From Embleya sp040629175 (lineage in GTDB: Bacteria; Actinomycetota; Actinomycetes; Streptomycetales; Streptomycetaceae): a DNA stretch of 64,000 nucleotides. The position numbers and the translations under genes were made by a program. Each line of letters starts with the position of its first letter. The first letter of the stretch is position 1. The notes beneath the pieces are model-generated. The model did not search any database. It was given only the letters and a program-made list of their open reading frames with translations, and had not been told where the DNA came from. Shown here in pieces: positions 42,712 through 51,856 of this stretch. The DNA lies in contig NZ_JBEXUX010000007.1 of NCBI RefSeq assembly GCF_040629175.1, forward strand, positions 1-64,000. Reading direction: 5' to 3'.

Positions 42712-43482
42712 TCAGGCGTGGGTGCCGCCGTCTATGCGGAGGGACGTGCCGGTGACGAACTTGCCGTCGTCGGAGGCCAGGGCGGCGATCATGCCGGCGA
42801 TGACGTCCGGGTGGGCCATGCCTTCGCCGATGATGGGCATGAGCTTGCCGAAGAGTTCCCAGTCGGCGTCGTCCGGCACCTGGTTGGGGGTGTCGTCGAC
42901 GATGCCGCTGGAGATGCTGCCGGGGGCGACGTTGACCGCGCGCAGGCCCTGGCGGCTGTACTCCAGGGCGATCGCGTGGGTGAACGCGTCGATCGCGCCC
43001 TTGCTCGCCGCGTAGGCCGCCATGTACGGGTGGGCGAAGCTCGCCGAGGTCGAACTGAAGTTGATGATCACGCCGTTGCCGGTCTCCAGGAGCGGCGGCA
43101 ACGCGGCGCGGGTCATCAGGAACGTGCCCGTCAGGTTGACGGTGATGATCTGGTTCCACTTCTCCAGCGGGAACGTGTGGGTGTGACCGGCCCGCAGGAT
43201 CCCCGCCGCGTTCACCAGCACGTCCAGGCCGCCCAGGCGCTCGACCACCTCGGCCACGCCGGTGCCCACCGCGTCCTCGTTCGAGACGTCCAGCACGCCC
43301 GTGCTCAGTCGGGCGTCCACGCCCTTCTCCGCCGCCATCGCGCGGGTCTTCTCCAACCCTTCGGCGTTGACGTCCGCCGCGTGTACCGTGCCCGCCTCGC
43401 TCAGCAGCCGCAGCACCGTGGCCTGGCCGATGCCCGAGCCGCCACCGGTGACGATGATGCGCCGATCCTGGAACCGCTCCAC
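42712..43482 (-). CDS. Short-chain dehydrogenase/reductase
   Basis: The 256-residue classical SDR has TGGGSGIGQA (cofactor loop), DVNAEGLEK (an acidic residue after beta-2 favours NAD(H)), LVNAAGI, the Ser in INFSSTSAS and the catalytic YAASK. It ends in FVTGTSLRIDGGTHA. Substrate is unknown. The GTG at 43482 is chosen because AAGGAGGAAA lies just upstream; an ATG at 43536 has no ribosome site. It converges on the 26-bp repeat array. Confidence 0.9.
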   Translation of the reverse strand: MERFQDRRIIVTGGGSGIGQATVLRLLSEAGTVHAADVNAEGLEKTRAMAAEKGVDARLSTGVLDVSNEDAVGTGVAEVVERLGGLDVLVNAAGILRAGHTHTFPLEKWNQIITVNLTGTFLMTRAALPPLLETGNGVIINFSSTSASFAHPYMAAYAASKGAIDAFTHAIALEYSRQGLRAVNVAPGSISSGIVDDTPNQVPDDADWELFGKLMPIIGEGMAHPDVIAGMIAALASDDGKFVTGTSLRIDGGTHA

Positions 43483-43716
43483 AGTGTTTCCTCCTTGAAC
43501 GGGGTGTACGGGTCCCATCACAAGTGGTTCCGACACGCAGGAGCAAGCCTCCTGAACGGTTGGCCGGGAGTGAAATGAAACATGTTCCAGTGCACTTTCG
43601 CGGCCGATCGGATTAATTCGCCCGGATTGCGTGACGAATCGATCGGGAAGGGGTCACACCTCATGTGAAGAGGAGCCCCCACCTCTCACGAAGCGGCGAA
43701 AGACGAGGTTCCAGCC

Positions 43717-44211
43717 ATGGCAGACTCACCCGCCCACACGCCCGACAAGAGCACCGTCGCCCACTCGGAACGGACCGAACGATCCACGAGCGGCTCCGGC
43801 CATCTCACCGAGGTGGCCGCGCTGGCCACGGACCGAGGGCGGACTTCGATCGCAGACGGGGTGGTGGCCAAGGTCGCCGGGCTGGCGGCGCGCGAGATCC
43901 CGGGCGTGTACGCGCTCGGCAGCGGCGTCTCCCGGGCCTTCGCCGCGATGCGCAAGGCGGTGCCGGGCGGGCGTCCGGACGTCGCGCGTGGCGTCGGCGT
44001 CGAAGTCGGCGAGAAGCAGTGCGCGGTCGATCTGAGCCTGGTGGTGGAGTACGGCGCGCCGATCGCCGAGGTCGCCGCCGCGGTGCGCGACCACGTGATC
44101 GAGTCGATCGAGCGGATGACCGGCCTGGAAGTGGTCGAGGTGGACATCTCCGTGGACGACATCCACATCGAGCAGGATGACGACGACACGTCCTCGCGCA
44201 ACCTGGCGTGA
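43717..44211 (+). CDS. Asp23/Gls24 family envelope stress response protein
   Basis: The 164-residue protein has the Asp23 (DUF322) domain at about residues 35-150: GRTSIADGVVAKVAGLAARE, GVGVEVGEKQCAVDLSLVVE and VRDHVIESIERMTGLEVVEV. These proteins form cytoplasmic filaments or membrane-associated layers in Gram-positives and respond to envelope stress. A Ser/Thr-rich leader and acidic tail flank the domain. The ATG follows a weak ribosome site. No companion AmaP gene is adjacent, unlike in staphylococci. Confidence 0.92.
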   Translation: MADSPAHTPDKSTVAHSERTERSTSGSGHLTEVAALATDRGRTSIADGVVAKVAGLAAREIPGVYALGSGVSRAFAAMRKAVPGGRPDVARGVGVEVGEKQCAVDLSLVVEYGAPIAEVAAAVRDHVIESIERMTGLEVVEVDISVDDIHIEQDDDDTSSRNLA

Positions 44212-44250
44212 GTCCGGGCGCGGCGGCTCCGAGCCGCGCCGCGCCGCGTG

Positions 44251-44289
44251 CACAGGGCGGGACCGGGATCGCCCCGGGCCCGCCCTGTG
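44251..44289. terminator. Bidirectional terminator
   Basis: An 11-bp perfect stem (CACAGGGCGGG at 44251-44261, complement at 44279-44289) lies between the convergent Asp23 and membrane-protein genes. Confidence 0.75.
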
Positions 44290-44313
44290 TGCCGCTCGAA
44301 CGTCGGTGTTTCG

Positions 44314-45372
44314 TCAGCGCCGGCGACCACGCAGGCCCAGGCCGACCGCGCCCAGCACGATCGCGACGATCGAGGCCGCCAACACCGACCAGGCCATCGT
44401 GGTCAACGAATCGGTGAACACGTCGTAGATCGCCTCGATGCCGGCCCGGTTCAGGGTGTTCCTGGTTTCCAGCTCGTCCGCGATCGGTCCCCTCGCGGCG
44501 GAGCTCAGGAGCAGCAACAGGCCGCTGGTGACCAACAGACCGACCCCGGTCATGATCAGCGCGCGGAAGCGGTTCACCGCGACGGCGAGGCCGACCAGCA
44601 ACAACACCAGGGTCAGGATCGGCAGCCACTTGCCCGCGTCGTCGACGGCCTGGAAGGCGTCCCGGCCCTGCTTGGCCTCGGAGGCGTGCGGCAGTTGGGC
44701 CAGGTCGATCGGGATGCTGGTGGGCAGGCTCGCCTTGGACACCGGGATCCCGGCCTTGTTCAGCCTGGGCACCACCGCGTCCAGCGGGCTCTTGAGGTTG
44801 ACCACCACCTTGTCGCCGTCGGTCGTGACGTTCTTGCTGTCCCGGCCGAGGATGGAGGACATCACCACGTCGTGCGCGGTGGAGATGCCGTCCTTCCAGA
44901 TCGCCTTGAACGAGGGCTTGGCGATCTCCTCCAGCACCGCGCTCTGCACCACGTCACGCGGCACCTGGCCGCGTACGGTCGGCGGGAGTTGCCGGATCAC
45001 CTCTTCGGTCATCAGCCGGGCGACCTCGGTTCGGATCGCCGACTCGTCGATCAGCGCGACCGCGTTGTCGGTGAACCCCTGCTCGGAGACCACCTCCCAG
45101 CGCAACCACAGCGCGGACAACGCCGGGATGGTCAGCAGCACCGCGAGCACCAGGCTGATCCCGGCGACGGTGCCGCGCAACGCGCCGTACGCGGGTCGCG
45201 CGGGCTGCCGCGGCGGCGGACCGTAGGAGCCGGCACCGCCCGGGCCGCCCGGTTGGTACGGGCCGCCCGGGTCGTACGCGGGCGGTGGCGGGGCGGGCGT
45301 GGACGCGTAGGGCGGGGGCGGGGGCGGGTAGCCGCCACCCTGGCCCGGATACGAGCCCGGGGACGAGTGCAT
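44314..45372 (-). CDS. Membrane protein with Pro/Tyr-rich N-terminus
   Basis: The 352-residue protein has a low-complexity Pro/Gly/Tyr N-terminus (1-65) and a membrane helix (about 70-90). An extracytoplasmic domain of about 150 residues follows, and then two or three C-terminal helices (WLPILTLVLLLVGLAVAVN, IMTGVGLLVTSGLLLLLSS). The layout resembles actinobacterial integral membrane proteins of unknown function. The ATG at 45372 has GGAGGAAG upstream. It is divergent from mqnA, but no role in menaquinone synthesis is known. Confidence 0.8.
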   Translation of the reverse strand: MHSSPGSYPGQGGGYPPPPPPYASTPAPPPPAYDPGGPYQPGGPGGAGSYGPPPRQPARPAYGALRGTVAGISLVLAVLLTIPALSALWLRWEVVSEQGFTDNAVALIDESAIRTEVARLMTEEVIRQLPPTVRGQVPRDVVQSAVLEEIAKPSFKAIWKDGISTAHDVVMSSILGRDSKNVTTDGDKVVVNLKSPLDAVVPRLNKAGIPVSKASLPTSIPIDLAQLPHASEAKQGRDAFQAVDDAGKWLPILTLVLLLVGLAVAVNRFRALIMTGVGLLVTSGLLLLLSSAARGPIADELETRNTLNRAGIEAIYDVFTDSLTTMAWSVLAASIVAIVLGAVGLGLRGRRR

Positions 45373-45534
45373 CGCGCTTCCTCCGTCGTTGTAGTCGGAC
45401 CGCCGTGGAATCGGCCCGGCATCCGAGAGTCTCACTCGCACGCCGCTGCCACCGCCGCGCGCGCGGTGTTGTGCCTGTTCGGTGACACCCGGGTCGGTAC
45501 CGGCGATCCGCGCACCCGGGCATAACCTGCGGGG

Positions 45535-46419
45535 ATGGACACTGTGGACAACGCGCCGCAAGCCGGCCGCCGGCGACCCCGGGTAGGCCATATCCAGTAC
45601 CTCAACTGCCTGCCCATCTACTGGGGCCTGGCCCGCACGGGCTCGTTGGTGGATCTGGACCTGACCAAGGACACTCCGGACAACCTCAACGACGCCCTCG
45701 TGCGCGGCGACCTCGACATCGCGCCGATCAGCGTGGTCGAGTACCTGCGCCACGCGGACGACCTGGTGGTGCTCCCGGACATCGCGGTGGCCGCCGACGG
45801 ACCGGTGATGTCGGTGATGTTGGTCAGCCAGGTGCCGATCGACCGGCTCGACGGCGCCCGGGTCGCGCTGGGTTCGCAAAGTCGTACGGGGGTTCGGCTG
45901 GCCCGGCTGTTGCTGGAGGAGAAGTACGGGGTGCGACCCGAGTTCTTCACCTCGGCGCCCGACCTGGGCCTGATGATGCAGGAGGCGGAGGCGGCGGTGG
46001 TGATCGGCGACGTCGCACTGCGCGCGACGTTGTACGACGCGCCGCGGCTGGGGCTGCTGGTCTACGACCTCGCGTACGAGTGGAAGCAGTGGACCGGGCT
46101 GCCGTTCGTGTTCGCCGTGTGGGCCGCGCGCCGGGACTTCCTGGAGGCGTATCCGGACGAGGTGCACGCGGTGCATCAAGCCTTCCTGGAGTCGCGCGAC
46201 CTGTGCATGCAGGAGGTGGACAAGGTCTGCGAGCACGTGGCCCGGTGGGAGGCGTTCGACGCGGCCACGCTGGAGCGCTACTACACCGAGGCGCTGGACT
46301 ACTCGCTCGGGGAGCGACACCTGCGGGGGATGGCCGAGTTCGCCCGGCGGACCGCGCACGACACCGGATACGCGGCCGATGTGCGGGTGCGGCTGCTCGA
46401 CGCCCCGCAGCTTTCGTGA
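45535..46419 (+). CDS. mqnA: Chorismate dehydratase MqnA (futalosine pathway)
   Basis: The 294-residue protein has the periplasmic-binding-protein-like MqnA fold. It begins VGHIQYLNCLPIYWGLA and has DIAPISVVEYLRHADDLVVL and LGSQSRTGVRLARLLLEEKY. MqnA converts chorismate to 3-enolpyruvylbenzoate, step one of futalosine-dependent menaquinone synthesis. TAACCT at 45523-45528 is 6 nt before the ATG, consistent with a leaderless transcript. mqnC follows after 127 bp on the same strand. mqnE, mqnB and mqnD are not in the window. Confidence 0.93.
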   Translation: MDTVDNAPQAGRRRPRVGHIQYLNCLPIYWGLARTGSLVDLDLTKDTPDNLNDALVRGDLDIAPISVVEYLRHADDLVVLPDIAVAADGPVMSVMLVSQVPIDRLDGARVALGSQSRTGVRLARLLLEEKYGVRPEFFTSAPDLGLMMQEAEAAVVIGDVALRATLYDAPRLGLLVYDLAYEWKQWTGLPFVFAVWAARRDFLEAYPDEVHAVHQAFLESRDLCMQEVDKVCEHVARWEAFDAATLERYYTEALDYSLGERHLRGMAEFARRTAHDTGYAADVRVRLLDAPQLS

Positions 46420-46546
46420 GCGCGCCGGATAGGCTCGTTCCCGAGCATTCCTGCCGTGCCCACCGGCTCGGCGCTCGTCCGCTCGATGCGCACTCGTCGT
46501 ACGCGCGATCGTTCCACTCGTATTCGTTCCATGCGGAGGCTTCCCC

Positions 46547-47737
46547 GTGATCAGCGATCTCCAGCCGGTCCTGGACCGGGCCGCCGGCGGTGGGCGGATC
46601 ACGCCCGACGAGGCACTCGCCCTGTACGTGCACGCACCGCTGCACGCGCTCGGCCGGGCCGCCGACGCCGCGCGACGTGCGCGCTACGCGGACACCGTCG
46701 ACATCGCGACGTACATCATCGAGCGCAACATCAACTACACGAACGTGTGCGTCACCGCGTGCAAGTTCTGTGCGTTCTACGCCCCGCCCAAGAGCGAGAA
46801 GGGCTGGGTCCGGGAGATCGACGACATCCTGCGCCGGTGCGCGGAGACGGTCGAACTCGGCGGCACGCAGATCATGTTCCAGGGCGGGCACCACCCCGAC
46901 TTCGGCGTCGAGTACTACGAGCGCTCGTTCGCCGCGATCAAGGCCGAGTTCCCGCAGCTGGTCATCCACTCGCTCGGTGCCTCCGAGGTCGCGCACATGG
47001 CCAAGGTCTCCGGGGTGGGGATCGAGGAGGCCATCACCCGGATCCACGCGGCCGGCCTGGACTCGTTCGCGGGCGCCGGCGCGGAGTTGCTCCCGGAGCG
47101 CCCGCGCAAGGCGATCGCGCCGCTCAAGGAGTCCGGCGAGCGCTGGCTGGAGATCATGGAGACCGCGCACGGGCTGGGCGTGGAGTCCACCTCGACGATG
47201 CTGATGGGCACCGGCGAGACCAACGCCGAGCGCATCGAGCACCTGCGGATGATCCGCGACGTGCAGGACCGCACGGGCGGCTTCCGGGCCTTCATCCCGT
47301 ACACCTACCAGCCGGAGAACAACCACCTGAAGGGGCAGACGCAGGCCACCCTGCTCGAATACCTGCGCCTGATCGCGGTCGCCCGACTGTTCCTGCACAA
47401 CGTCGCGCACATCCAGGGCTCGTGGCTGACCACGGGCAAGGAGGCCGGCCAGCTCACCCTGCACTACGGTGCGGACGACCTGGGCTCGGTCATGCTGGAG
47501 GAGAACGTGGTCTCCTCGGCCGGTGCCCGGCACCGCTCCAACCGGATGGAGCTGCTGCACCTGATCCGCGCCGCCGGCCGCATCCCGGCCCAGCGCGACA
47601 CCACCTACAACCACCTGATCGTGCACGACGACCCGGCGAACGACCCGGTCGACGACAAGGTGGTCTCGCACCTCTCCTCCACCGCCCTCGACGGCCCCAC
47701 CGGCCGCACCGAATTGAAGGTCGTCGACGCCCGCTGA
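46547..47737 (+). CDS. mqnC: Cyclic dehypoxanthinyl futalosine synthase MqnC (radical SAM)
   Basis: The 396-residue radical-SAM enzyme binds a [4Fe-4S] cluster through C68, C72 and C75 (CVTACKFC). It also has GGTQIMFQGGHHPDFGVEYY and MGTGETNAERIEHLRMIRDV. It fits MqnC, which closes the cyclic product from dehypoxanthinylfutalosine. The MqnE paralogue is the main alternative; MqnC is favoured by length and the QGGHHPDF motif. The GTG start at 46547 follows GGAGG. The gene ends in a terminator with a T-run. Confidence 0.9.
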   Translation: MISDLQPVLDRAAGGGRITPDEALALYVHAPLHALGRAADAARRARYADTVDIATYIIERNINYTNVCVTACKFCAFYAPPKSEKGWVREIDDILRRCAETVELGGTQIMFQGGHHPDFGVEYYERSFAAIKAEFPQLVIHSLGASEVAHMAKVSGVGIEEAITRIHAAGLDSFAGAGAELLPERPRKAIAPLKESGERWLEIMETAHGLGVESTSTMLMGTGETNAERIEHLRMIRDVQDRTGGFRAFIPYTYQPENNHLKGQTQATLLEYLRLIAVARLFLHNVAHIQGSWLTTGKEAGQLTLHYGADDLGSVMLEENVVSSAGARHRSNRMELLHLIRAAGRIPAQRDTTYNHLIVHDDPANDPVDDKVVSHLSSTALDGPTGRTELKVVDAR

Positions 47738-47790
47738 CAGGGGTTGACGGGGTGGTTGGGCCTGTGTAGACCTTCTTCTGCCATTGGACG

Positions 47791-47820
47791 ACCCGCCGGT
47801 CCTTCGAATGGGCGGGTTTT
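47791..47820 (+). terminator. Terminator after mqnC
   Basis: ACCCGCC at 47791-47797 pairs with GGCGGGT at 47811-47817, followed by TTT. The loop is 13 nt. It closes the mqnA-mqnC transcript. Confidence 0.8.
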
Positions 47821-47905
47821 CCGTTTTCCGCAGGGGTGGGGAATCACTCGCACGGTGTAGTCGAACCGGGTCGACCCGACCGGGCCGAGCACCAAGCCCA
47901 CCGAG

Positions 47906-48100
47906 GTGAAGCCGACGGGCACGCCCACCACGGCCGCGCCCGCGGTGAGCAAGCCGACCAAGCGCCCCGAGCCGGCCGAGACCGGCGCGGACGACGACAA
48001 CGACATCACGGTGATCGGCGGGGCCGCCGCCGCGCTCGTGGTGGTCGGTGCCGGTGGCGTGCTCTTCGCCCGCAAGCGCCGCGGGACGCGCCGGGCGTAA
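47906..48100 (+). pseudogene. Remnant of a cell-wall-anchored protein (sorting-signal tail)
   Basis: The frame opens only at 47861 and gives at most 80 residues. It has a Thr/Pro/Lys-rich spacer, then PAETGADDD, a hydrophobic segment (ITVIGGAAAALVVVGAGGVLF) and a basic end (ARKRRGTRRA). This resembles an LPxTG/LAxTG-type C-terminal sorting signal. No signal peptide or upstream domain exists in frame: a TAG at 47858-47860 precedes it. It is probably the 3' remnant of a sortase substrate, or less likely a tiny membrane protein. Confidence 0.5.
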
Positions 48101-48187
48101 CCGCGACACATCGCGCCACGAACCGCCGTCGGGCTCCGGCCCGACGGCGGTTCCGTGCGTCGAAGGGGGGCTTGGGATGATGGGTGC

Positions 48188-49432
48188 ATGTCGTCGACCC
48201 TGCATGTTGCGCCCGTTGTCCTGTCGATGGTCGGGGCGGAGCCGATTCGTGACGGTGCCGTGCTCGTGGAGGACGGGCGGATCGTCGCGGTGGGTCCGCG
48301 GGGGGAGTTGGCGACGGCGGGGGCCCGGGAGCGGGTGTGGCGTGGGGTGTTGACGCCGGGGCTGGTGAACGCGCACGCGCACCTGCAGTACACCGACTTC
48401 GGGGATCTGGCGTTGTCCGGGCTGGCCTTTCCGGAGTGGATTCGCGTGTTGACCGCGCGGCGGGCCGAGTTTTCCGAGGTGATGTGGCAGGAGAGCGCGC
48501 GGCGCGGGGTGCATCACATGTTGCGGTCCGGGACGACGGCGGCGGCGGATGTGGTCACCGATCCGTGTGTGCTCGTGCCGGTGGGCCGGTCCGGATTGCG
48601 GGGGATCAGCTACGTCGAGGTGATCGCGGACGACGCGATGTGGGCGGGCGGGCGGCGCGCGGCGTTCCTGGACACGCTGGACGGGGCGAGCGGTGGGCGC
48701 GCGCTGGGCGTGTCGCCGCACACCCCGTTCACGGTCGGCACGGCGGTGTTCGAGGAGTGTGTGGCGATCGCGCGCGAGCGTGGGTTGCGGCTGCACCCGC
48801 ATCTGGCGGAGACCGCGCACGAGGCCGAGTTCATCCGGCACGGCACCGGCCGGTTCGCCGAGTTGAACCGGGCCATCGGCATGGCCCTGGAGTTGCTCGA
48901 CGGCGGCAGCGGCGGCGGGCCGGCGGCCTACCTGGCCGGATTCGACGGGCTGGGCCCCGACGTGCACGTCGCGCACGGGGTGCATCTGGCCGCCGAGGAT
49001 CGTGCGCTGCTGCGCGAGCACGGCACGGCGGTCGCGTTGTGCGTGCGTTCGAACGCGATCCTGGCTGCGGGGGAGCCGCCGGTCGCCGACTACCTCGCCG
49101 AGGGCGCGCCGATCGCGCTGGGCACCGATTCGCTGGCCTCCTCGCCGTCCCTCGACCTGTGGGAAGAGGCGGCGGCGGTCCGGGAGTTGGCGATCCGGCA
49201 GGGATACCGCAGGGACGACCTGGATCGGCGGCTGGTCGAGGCGGTCACCGTCGGCGGCGCGGCGGCGCTGGGCGGCCTGGACGGCGTGGGCACGCTGCGC
49301 CCGGGCGGTTCGGCCGATCTCGCGGTGTTCGACGTGCCGACGGAAGGCGATCCGTACGCGGCGTTGGTCGCACACGGCACGGGGTCGTGCGTGGCCACGG
49401 TGCTCGGCGGGCGGCTCGTGCATCGGCGCTGA
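48188..49432 (+). CDS. Amidohydrolase, candidate aminodeoxyfutalosine deaminase (MqnX-like)
   Basis: The 414-residue amidohydrolase-superfamily (COG0402-like) enzyme keeps the metal site. NAHAHLQYTD provides the two His of the HxH, HPHLAETAHEAEF the third His, VHVAHGVHL the fourth and LGTDSLASSPSLD the Asp. Relatives deaminate SAH, adenosine, triazines or aminodeoxyfutalosine. The menaquinone neighbourhood favours aminodeoxyfutalosine as substrate, but this is inference. GATGAT 6 nt upstream may be a -10 box of a leaderless transcript. The position near mqnC and menG is seen in streptomycete genomes. Confidence 0.85.
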   Translation: MSSTLHVAPVVLSMVGAEPIRDGAVLVEDGRIVAVGPRGELATAGARERVWRGVLTPGLVNAHAHLQYTDFGDLALSGLAFPEWIRVLTARRAEFSEVMWQESARRGVHHMLRSGTTAAADVVTDPCVLVPVGRSGLRGISYVEVIADDAMWAGGRRAAFLDTLDGASGGRALGVSPHTPFTVGTAVFEECVAIARERGLRLHPHLAETAHEAEFIRHGTGRFAELNRAIGMALELLDGGSGGGPAAYLAGFDGLGPDVHVAHGVHLAAEDRALLREHGTAVALCVRSNAILAAGEPPVADYLAEGAPIALGTDSLASSPSLDLWEEAAAVRELAIRQGYRRDDLDRRLVEAVTVGGAAALGGLDGVGTLRPGGSADLAVFDVPTEGDPYAALVAHGTGSCVATVLGGRLVHRR

Positions 49433-49650
49433 GGCCGGCGACGGCGAGCGGGCGTGGTGGTCGGCGGTGGTCGCACGATCGTCGCGGCAGGGCGGTGCGG
49501 CCGAGGCGGCGTCGGCGGTTCGCGTCGGCCGTCCGGCGGCGTCGACGAACGGCACGACGGTTTCGGGCGGGTCGGGTATTCCACCCGACGCGCCCGCCGC
49601 GTTGCCCGCCCCGGGCACGCGCGCCCGGCCCGGCGCGAGATGATGGCCGG

Positions 49651-50349
49651 GTGACCCGAGCCTCCCTGGACAAGCAACCGCGTGAAGTCGCGTCGATGTT
49701 CGACGCGGTCGCGGCGCGCTACGACCTGACCAACACCGTGCTCTCCATGGGCCAGGACCGGTCCTGGCGCAAGGCCGTCGCACGCGCCGTGGACGCCCGC
49801 CCGGGAGAGCGGGTGCTCGACCTCGCGGCGGGCACCGGCACCTCCTCGTTGCCCTTTCGGGACGCGGGCGCGGACGTGGTGCCGTGCGACTTCTCGGTGG
49901 GCATGCTGCGCGAGGGCAAGCGCAAGCACCCGGAGCTGCCGTTCACCGCGGGCGACGCGACCCGGCTGCCGTTCAAGGACGCCACCTTCGACGCGGTGAC
50001 CATCTCGTTCGGCCTGCGCAACGTCAGCGACACCGAGGGCGCGCTGCGCGAGATGTTGCGGGTGACCCGGCCGGGCGGACGACTGGTGGTCTGCGAGTTC
50101 AGCCGGCCCACCTGGCGCCCGTTCGAGACCGTGTACGTGGAGTACCTGATGCGGGCGCTGCCGCCGGTGGCCACCGCGGTCAGCAGCAACCCGGACGCCT
50201 ACGTCTACCTGGCCGAGTCGATCCGGGCCTGGCCCGACCAGCCCGGTCTGGCGGCGCTGATCGGCAAGGCGGGCTGGGCGCATCCGGCCTGGCGCAACCT
50301 CACCGGCGGGGTGGTCGCACTGCACCGGGGCTTCCGACCGTCCGAGTGA
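49651..50349 (+). CDS. menG: Demethylmenaquinone methyltransferase
   Basis: The 232-residue SAM methyltransferase catalyses the last methylation of menaquinone. UbiE/MenG signatures are present: MFDAVAARYDLTNTVLSMGQ, VLDLAAGTGTSSLPF and FGLRNVSDTEGALREMLRVT. The GTG at 49651 gives a full-length protein; a much longer frame upstream overlaps the amidohydrolase and is rejected. GATGAT 6 nt before the GTG suggests leaderless expression. The 218-bp spacer upstream contains nothing recognisable. Confidence 0.93.
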   Translation: MTRASLDKQPREVASMFDAVAARYDLTNTVLSMGQDRSWRKAVARAVDARPGERVLDLAAGTGTSSLPFRDAGADVVPCDFSVGMLREGKRKHPELPFTAGDATRLPFKDATFDAVTISFGLRNVSDTEGALREMLRVTRPGGRLVVCEFSRPTWRPFETVYVEYLMRALPPVATAVSSNPDAYVYLAESIRAWPDQPGLAALIGKAGWAHPAWRNLTGGVVALHRGFRPSE

Positions 50350-50474
50350 GCCCGAGGCCGGCCACGCGTTCGGCGAGTGCCACAGGCCGGCCTCGCGCCC
50401 GCGCCTCATAGACTTGTCCGGCCAAAACCGTCCCGGTTTCGGCACTGCCGCAGAGACTTCCAGGGGAGTCGTCC

Positions 50475-51785
50475 GTGACCGACGCAGCGCCCGTCACAAC
50501 CACCAAGCGCGCCGACTCGACGCATGAGGCCGACGTCATCGTGGTCGGGGCCGGTCCGGCCGGATCGACCACGGCGTATCACCTGGCCAAGTCCGGGGTC
50601 AGCGTGATCCTGCTGGAGAAGACCGCGTTCCCCCGGGAGAAGGTCTGCGGCGACGGGCTCACCCCGCGCGCCACCAAGCAGCTGATCGCGATGGGCGTGG
50701 ACACCTCGGTCGAGGCCGGCTGGTTGCCGAACCGGGGTCTGCGGATCCTCGGCGGCGGCATGCGCCTGGAGCTGGACTGGCCGGACCTGGCCAGCTACCC
50801 CGCGCACGGCCTGGTCCGCAAGCGCGCCGACTTCGACGAGATCCTGGCCCGCCAGGCGTCCGCGGCCGGCGCCAAGTTGTACGAGCGGGCCAACGTCACC
50901 GGCCCGATCCTGGACGACCGCACCGGCCGCATCGTCGGCGTCAACGTGCGGATGAACGGCTCGAAGGAGGAGACCGTCTTCCGCGCGCCGATCGTGGTCG
51001 CCGCCGACGGCAACTCGACCCGGCTCTCCCTCGCGATGGGACTGCACCGCCGCGAGGACCGCCCGATGGGCGTCGCGGTGCGCACCTACTTCAAGTCCCC
51101 GCGCAGCGACGACGACTACCTGGAGTCGTGGCTGGAGCTGTGGGACCGCCGGGACGGCCAGGAGAAGCTGCTGCCCGGCTACGGGTGGGTGTTCGGCATG
51201 GGCGACGGTACCTCGAACGTGGGTCTGGGGCTGCTGAACACCTCGTCCGCGTTCAAGGACATCGACTACCGCGACCTGCTCAAGGGCTGGGTCTCGGGCA
51301 TGCCCGAGGAGTGGGGCTACACCGACGAGAACCAGGAGGGCCCGATCCGGGGCGCCGCGCTCCCGATGGGCTTCAACCGCCAACCGCACTACACCAAGGG
51401 CCTGTTGCTGGTCGGTGACGCGGGCGGGATGGTCAACCCGTTCAACGGCGAGGGCATCGCCTACGCGATGGAGTCCGGTGAGATCGCCGCCCAGGTGATC
51501 ACCCAGGCGGTGGCCCGGCTCACCCCCGAGGGCCGGGAGCGGGCGCTGTACGACTACCCGCGCATCCTCAAGCAGACCTACGGCGGCTACTACACGCTGG
51601 GTCGGATGTTCGTGAAGCTGATCGGCGACCCGCGGGTGATGAACTTCGCCACCAAGCACGGCCTGCCGCACCCGATGTTGATGAAGTTCGTGCTCAAGAT
51701 GCTGGCCAACCTGACCGACCCGCGCGGCGGCGACGCGATGGACCGGATCATCAACGGCATGGTGCGGATCGCCCCGGCCGCGTGA
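50475..51785 (+). CDS. Geranylgeranyl-reductase family flavoprotein, MenJ-like
   Basis: The 436-residue FAD protein has ADVIVVGAGPAGSTTAYHLA and PREKVCGDGLTPRATKQL, then LLVGDAGGMVNPFNGEGIAY. These are diagnostic of the GGR family. In mycobacteria the MenJ member saturates one isoprene of menaquinone, and streptomycete menaquinones are partly hydrogenated, so the role is likely the same given adjacency to menG. The start GTG has GGAGTC upstream. A TAGACT box lies 60 bp upstream. A hairpin separates it from the next gene. Confidence 0.88.
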   Translation: MTDAAPVTTTKRADSTHEADVIVVGAGPAGSTTAYHLAKSGVSVILLEKTAFPREKVCGDGLTPRATKQLIAMGVDTSVEAGWLPNRGLRILGGGMRLELDWPDLASYPAHGLVRKRADFDEILARQASAAGAKLYERANVTGPILDDRTGRIVGVNVRMNGSKEETVFRAPIVVAADGNSTRLSLAMGLHRREDRPMGVAVRTYFKSPRSDDDYLESWLELWDRRDGQEKLLPGYGWVFGMGDGTSNVGLGLLNTSSAFKDIDYRDLLKGWVSGMPEEWGYTDENQEGPIRGAALPMGFNRQPHYTKGLLLVGDAGGMVNPFNGEGIAYAMESGEIAAQVITQAVARLTPEGRERALYDYPRILKQTYGGYYTLGRMFVKLIGDPRVMNFATKHGLPHPMLMKFVLKMLANLTDPRGGDAMDRIINGMVRIAPAA

Positions 51786-51792
51786 TGCGCGC

Positions 51793-51836
51793 GTAGTGGT
51801 GGTGGTGTGCTTGGCTCGGCGGCGCACCACCACTAC
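51793..51836 (+). terminator. Hairpin between the reductase and deaminase genes
   Basis: GTAGTGGTGGTG at 51793-51804 pairs perfectly with CACCACCACTAC at 51825-51836 around a 20-nt loop. There is no T-run. It ends only 6 nt before the ribosome site of the next gene, so it could be an attenuator or mRNA stabiliser as well as a terminator. Confidence 0.55.
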
Positions 51837-51856
51837 GACCCCAAAGGACTGCTCCC

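Noticed and set aside
42259..43578. A 439-codon plus-strand frame with repeated GLKRRRGWVASS-like peptides
   Set aside because: It is a translation of the 26-bp tandem DNA repeat that then runs antisense to the SDR gene. The peptide repeats follow the DNA, not a protein family.
45373..46602. N-terminal extension of the membrane protein antisense to mqnA
   Set aside because: The extension overlaps mqnA fully on the other strand and has no domain. The ATG at 45372 has GGAGGAAG and starts the usual low-complexity leader.
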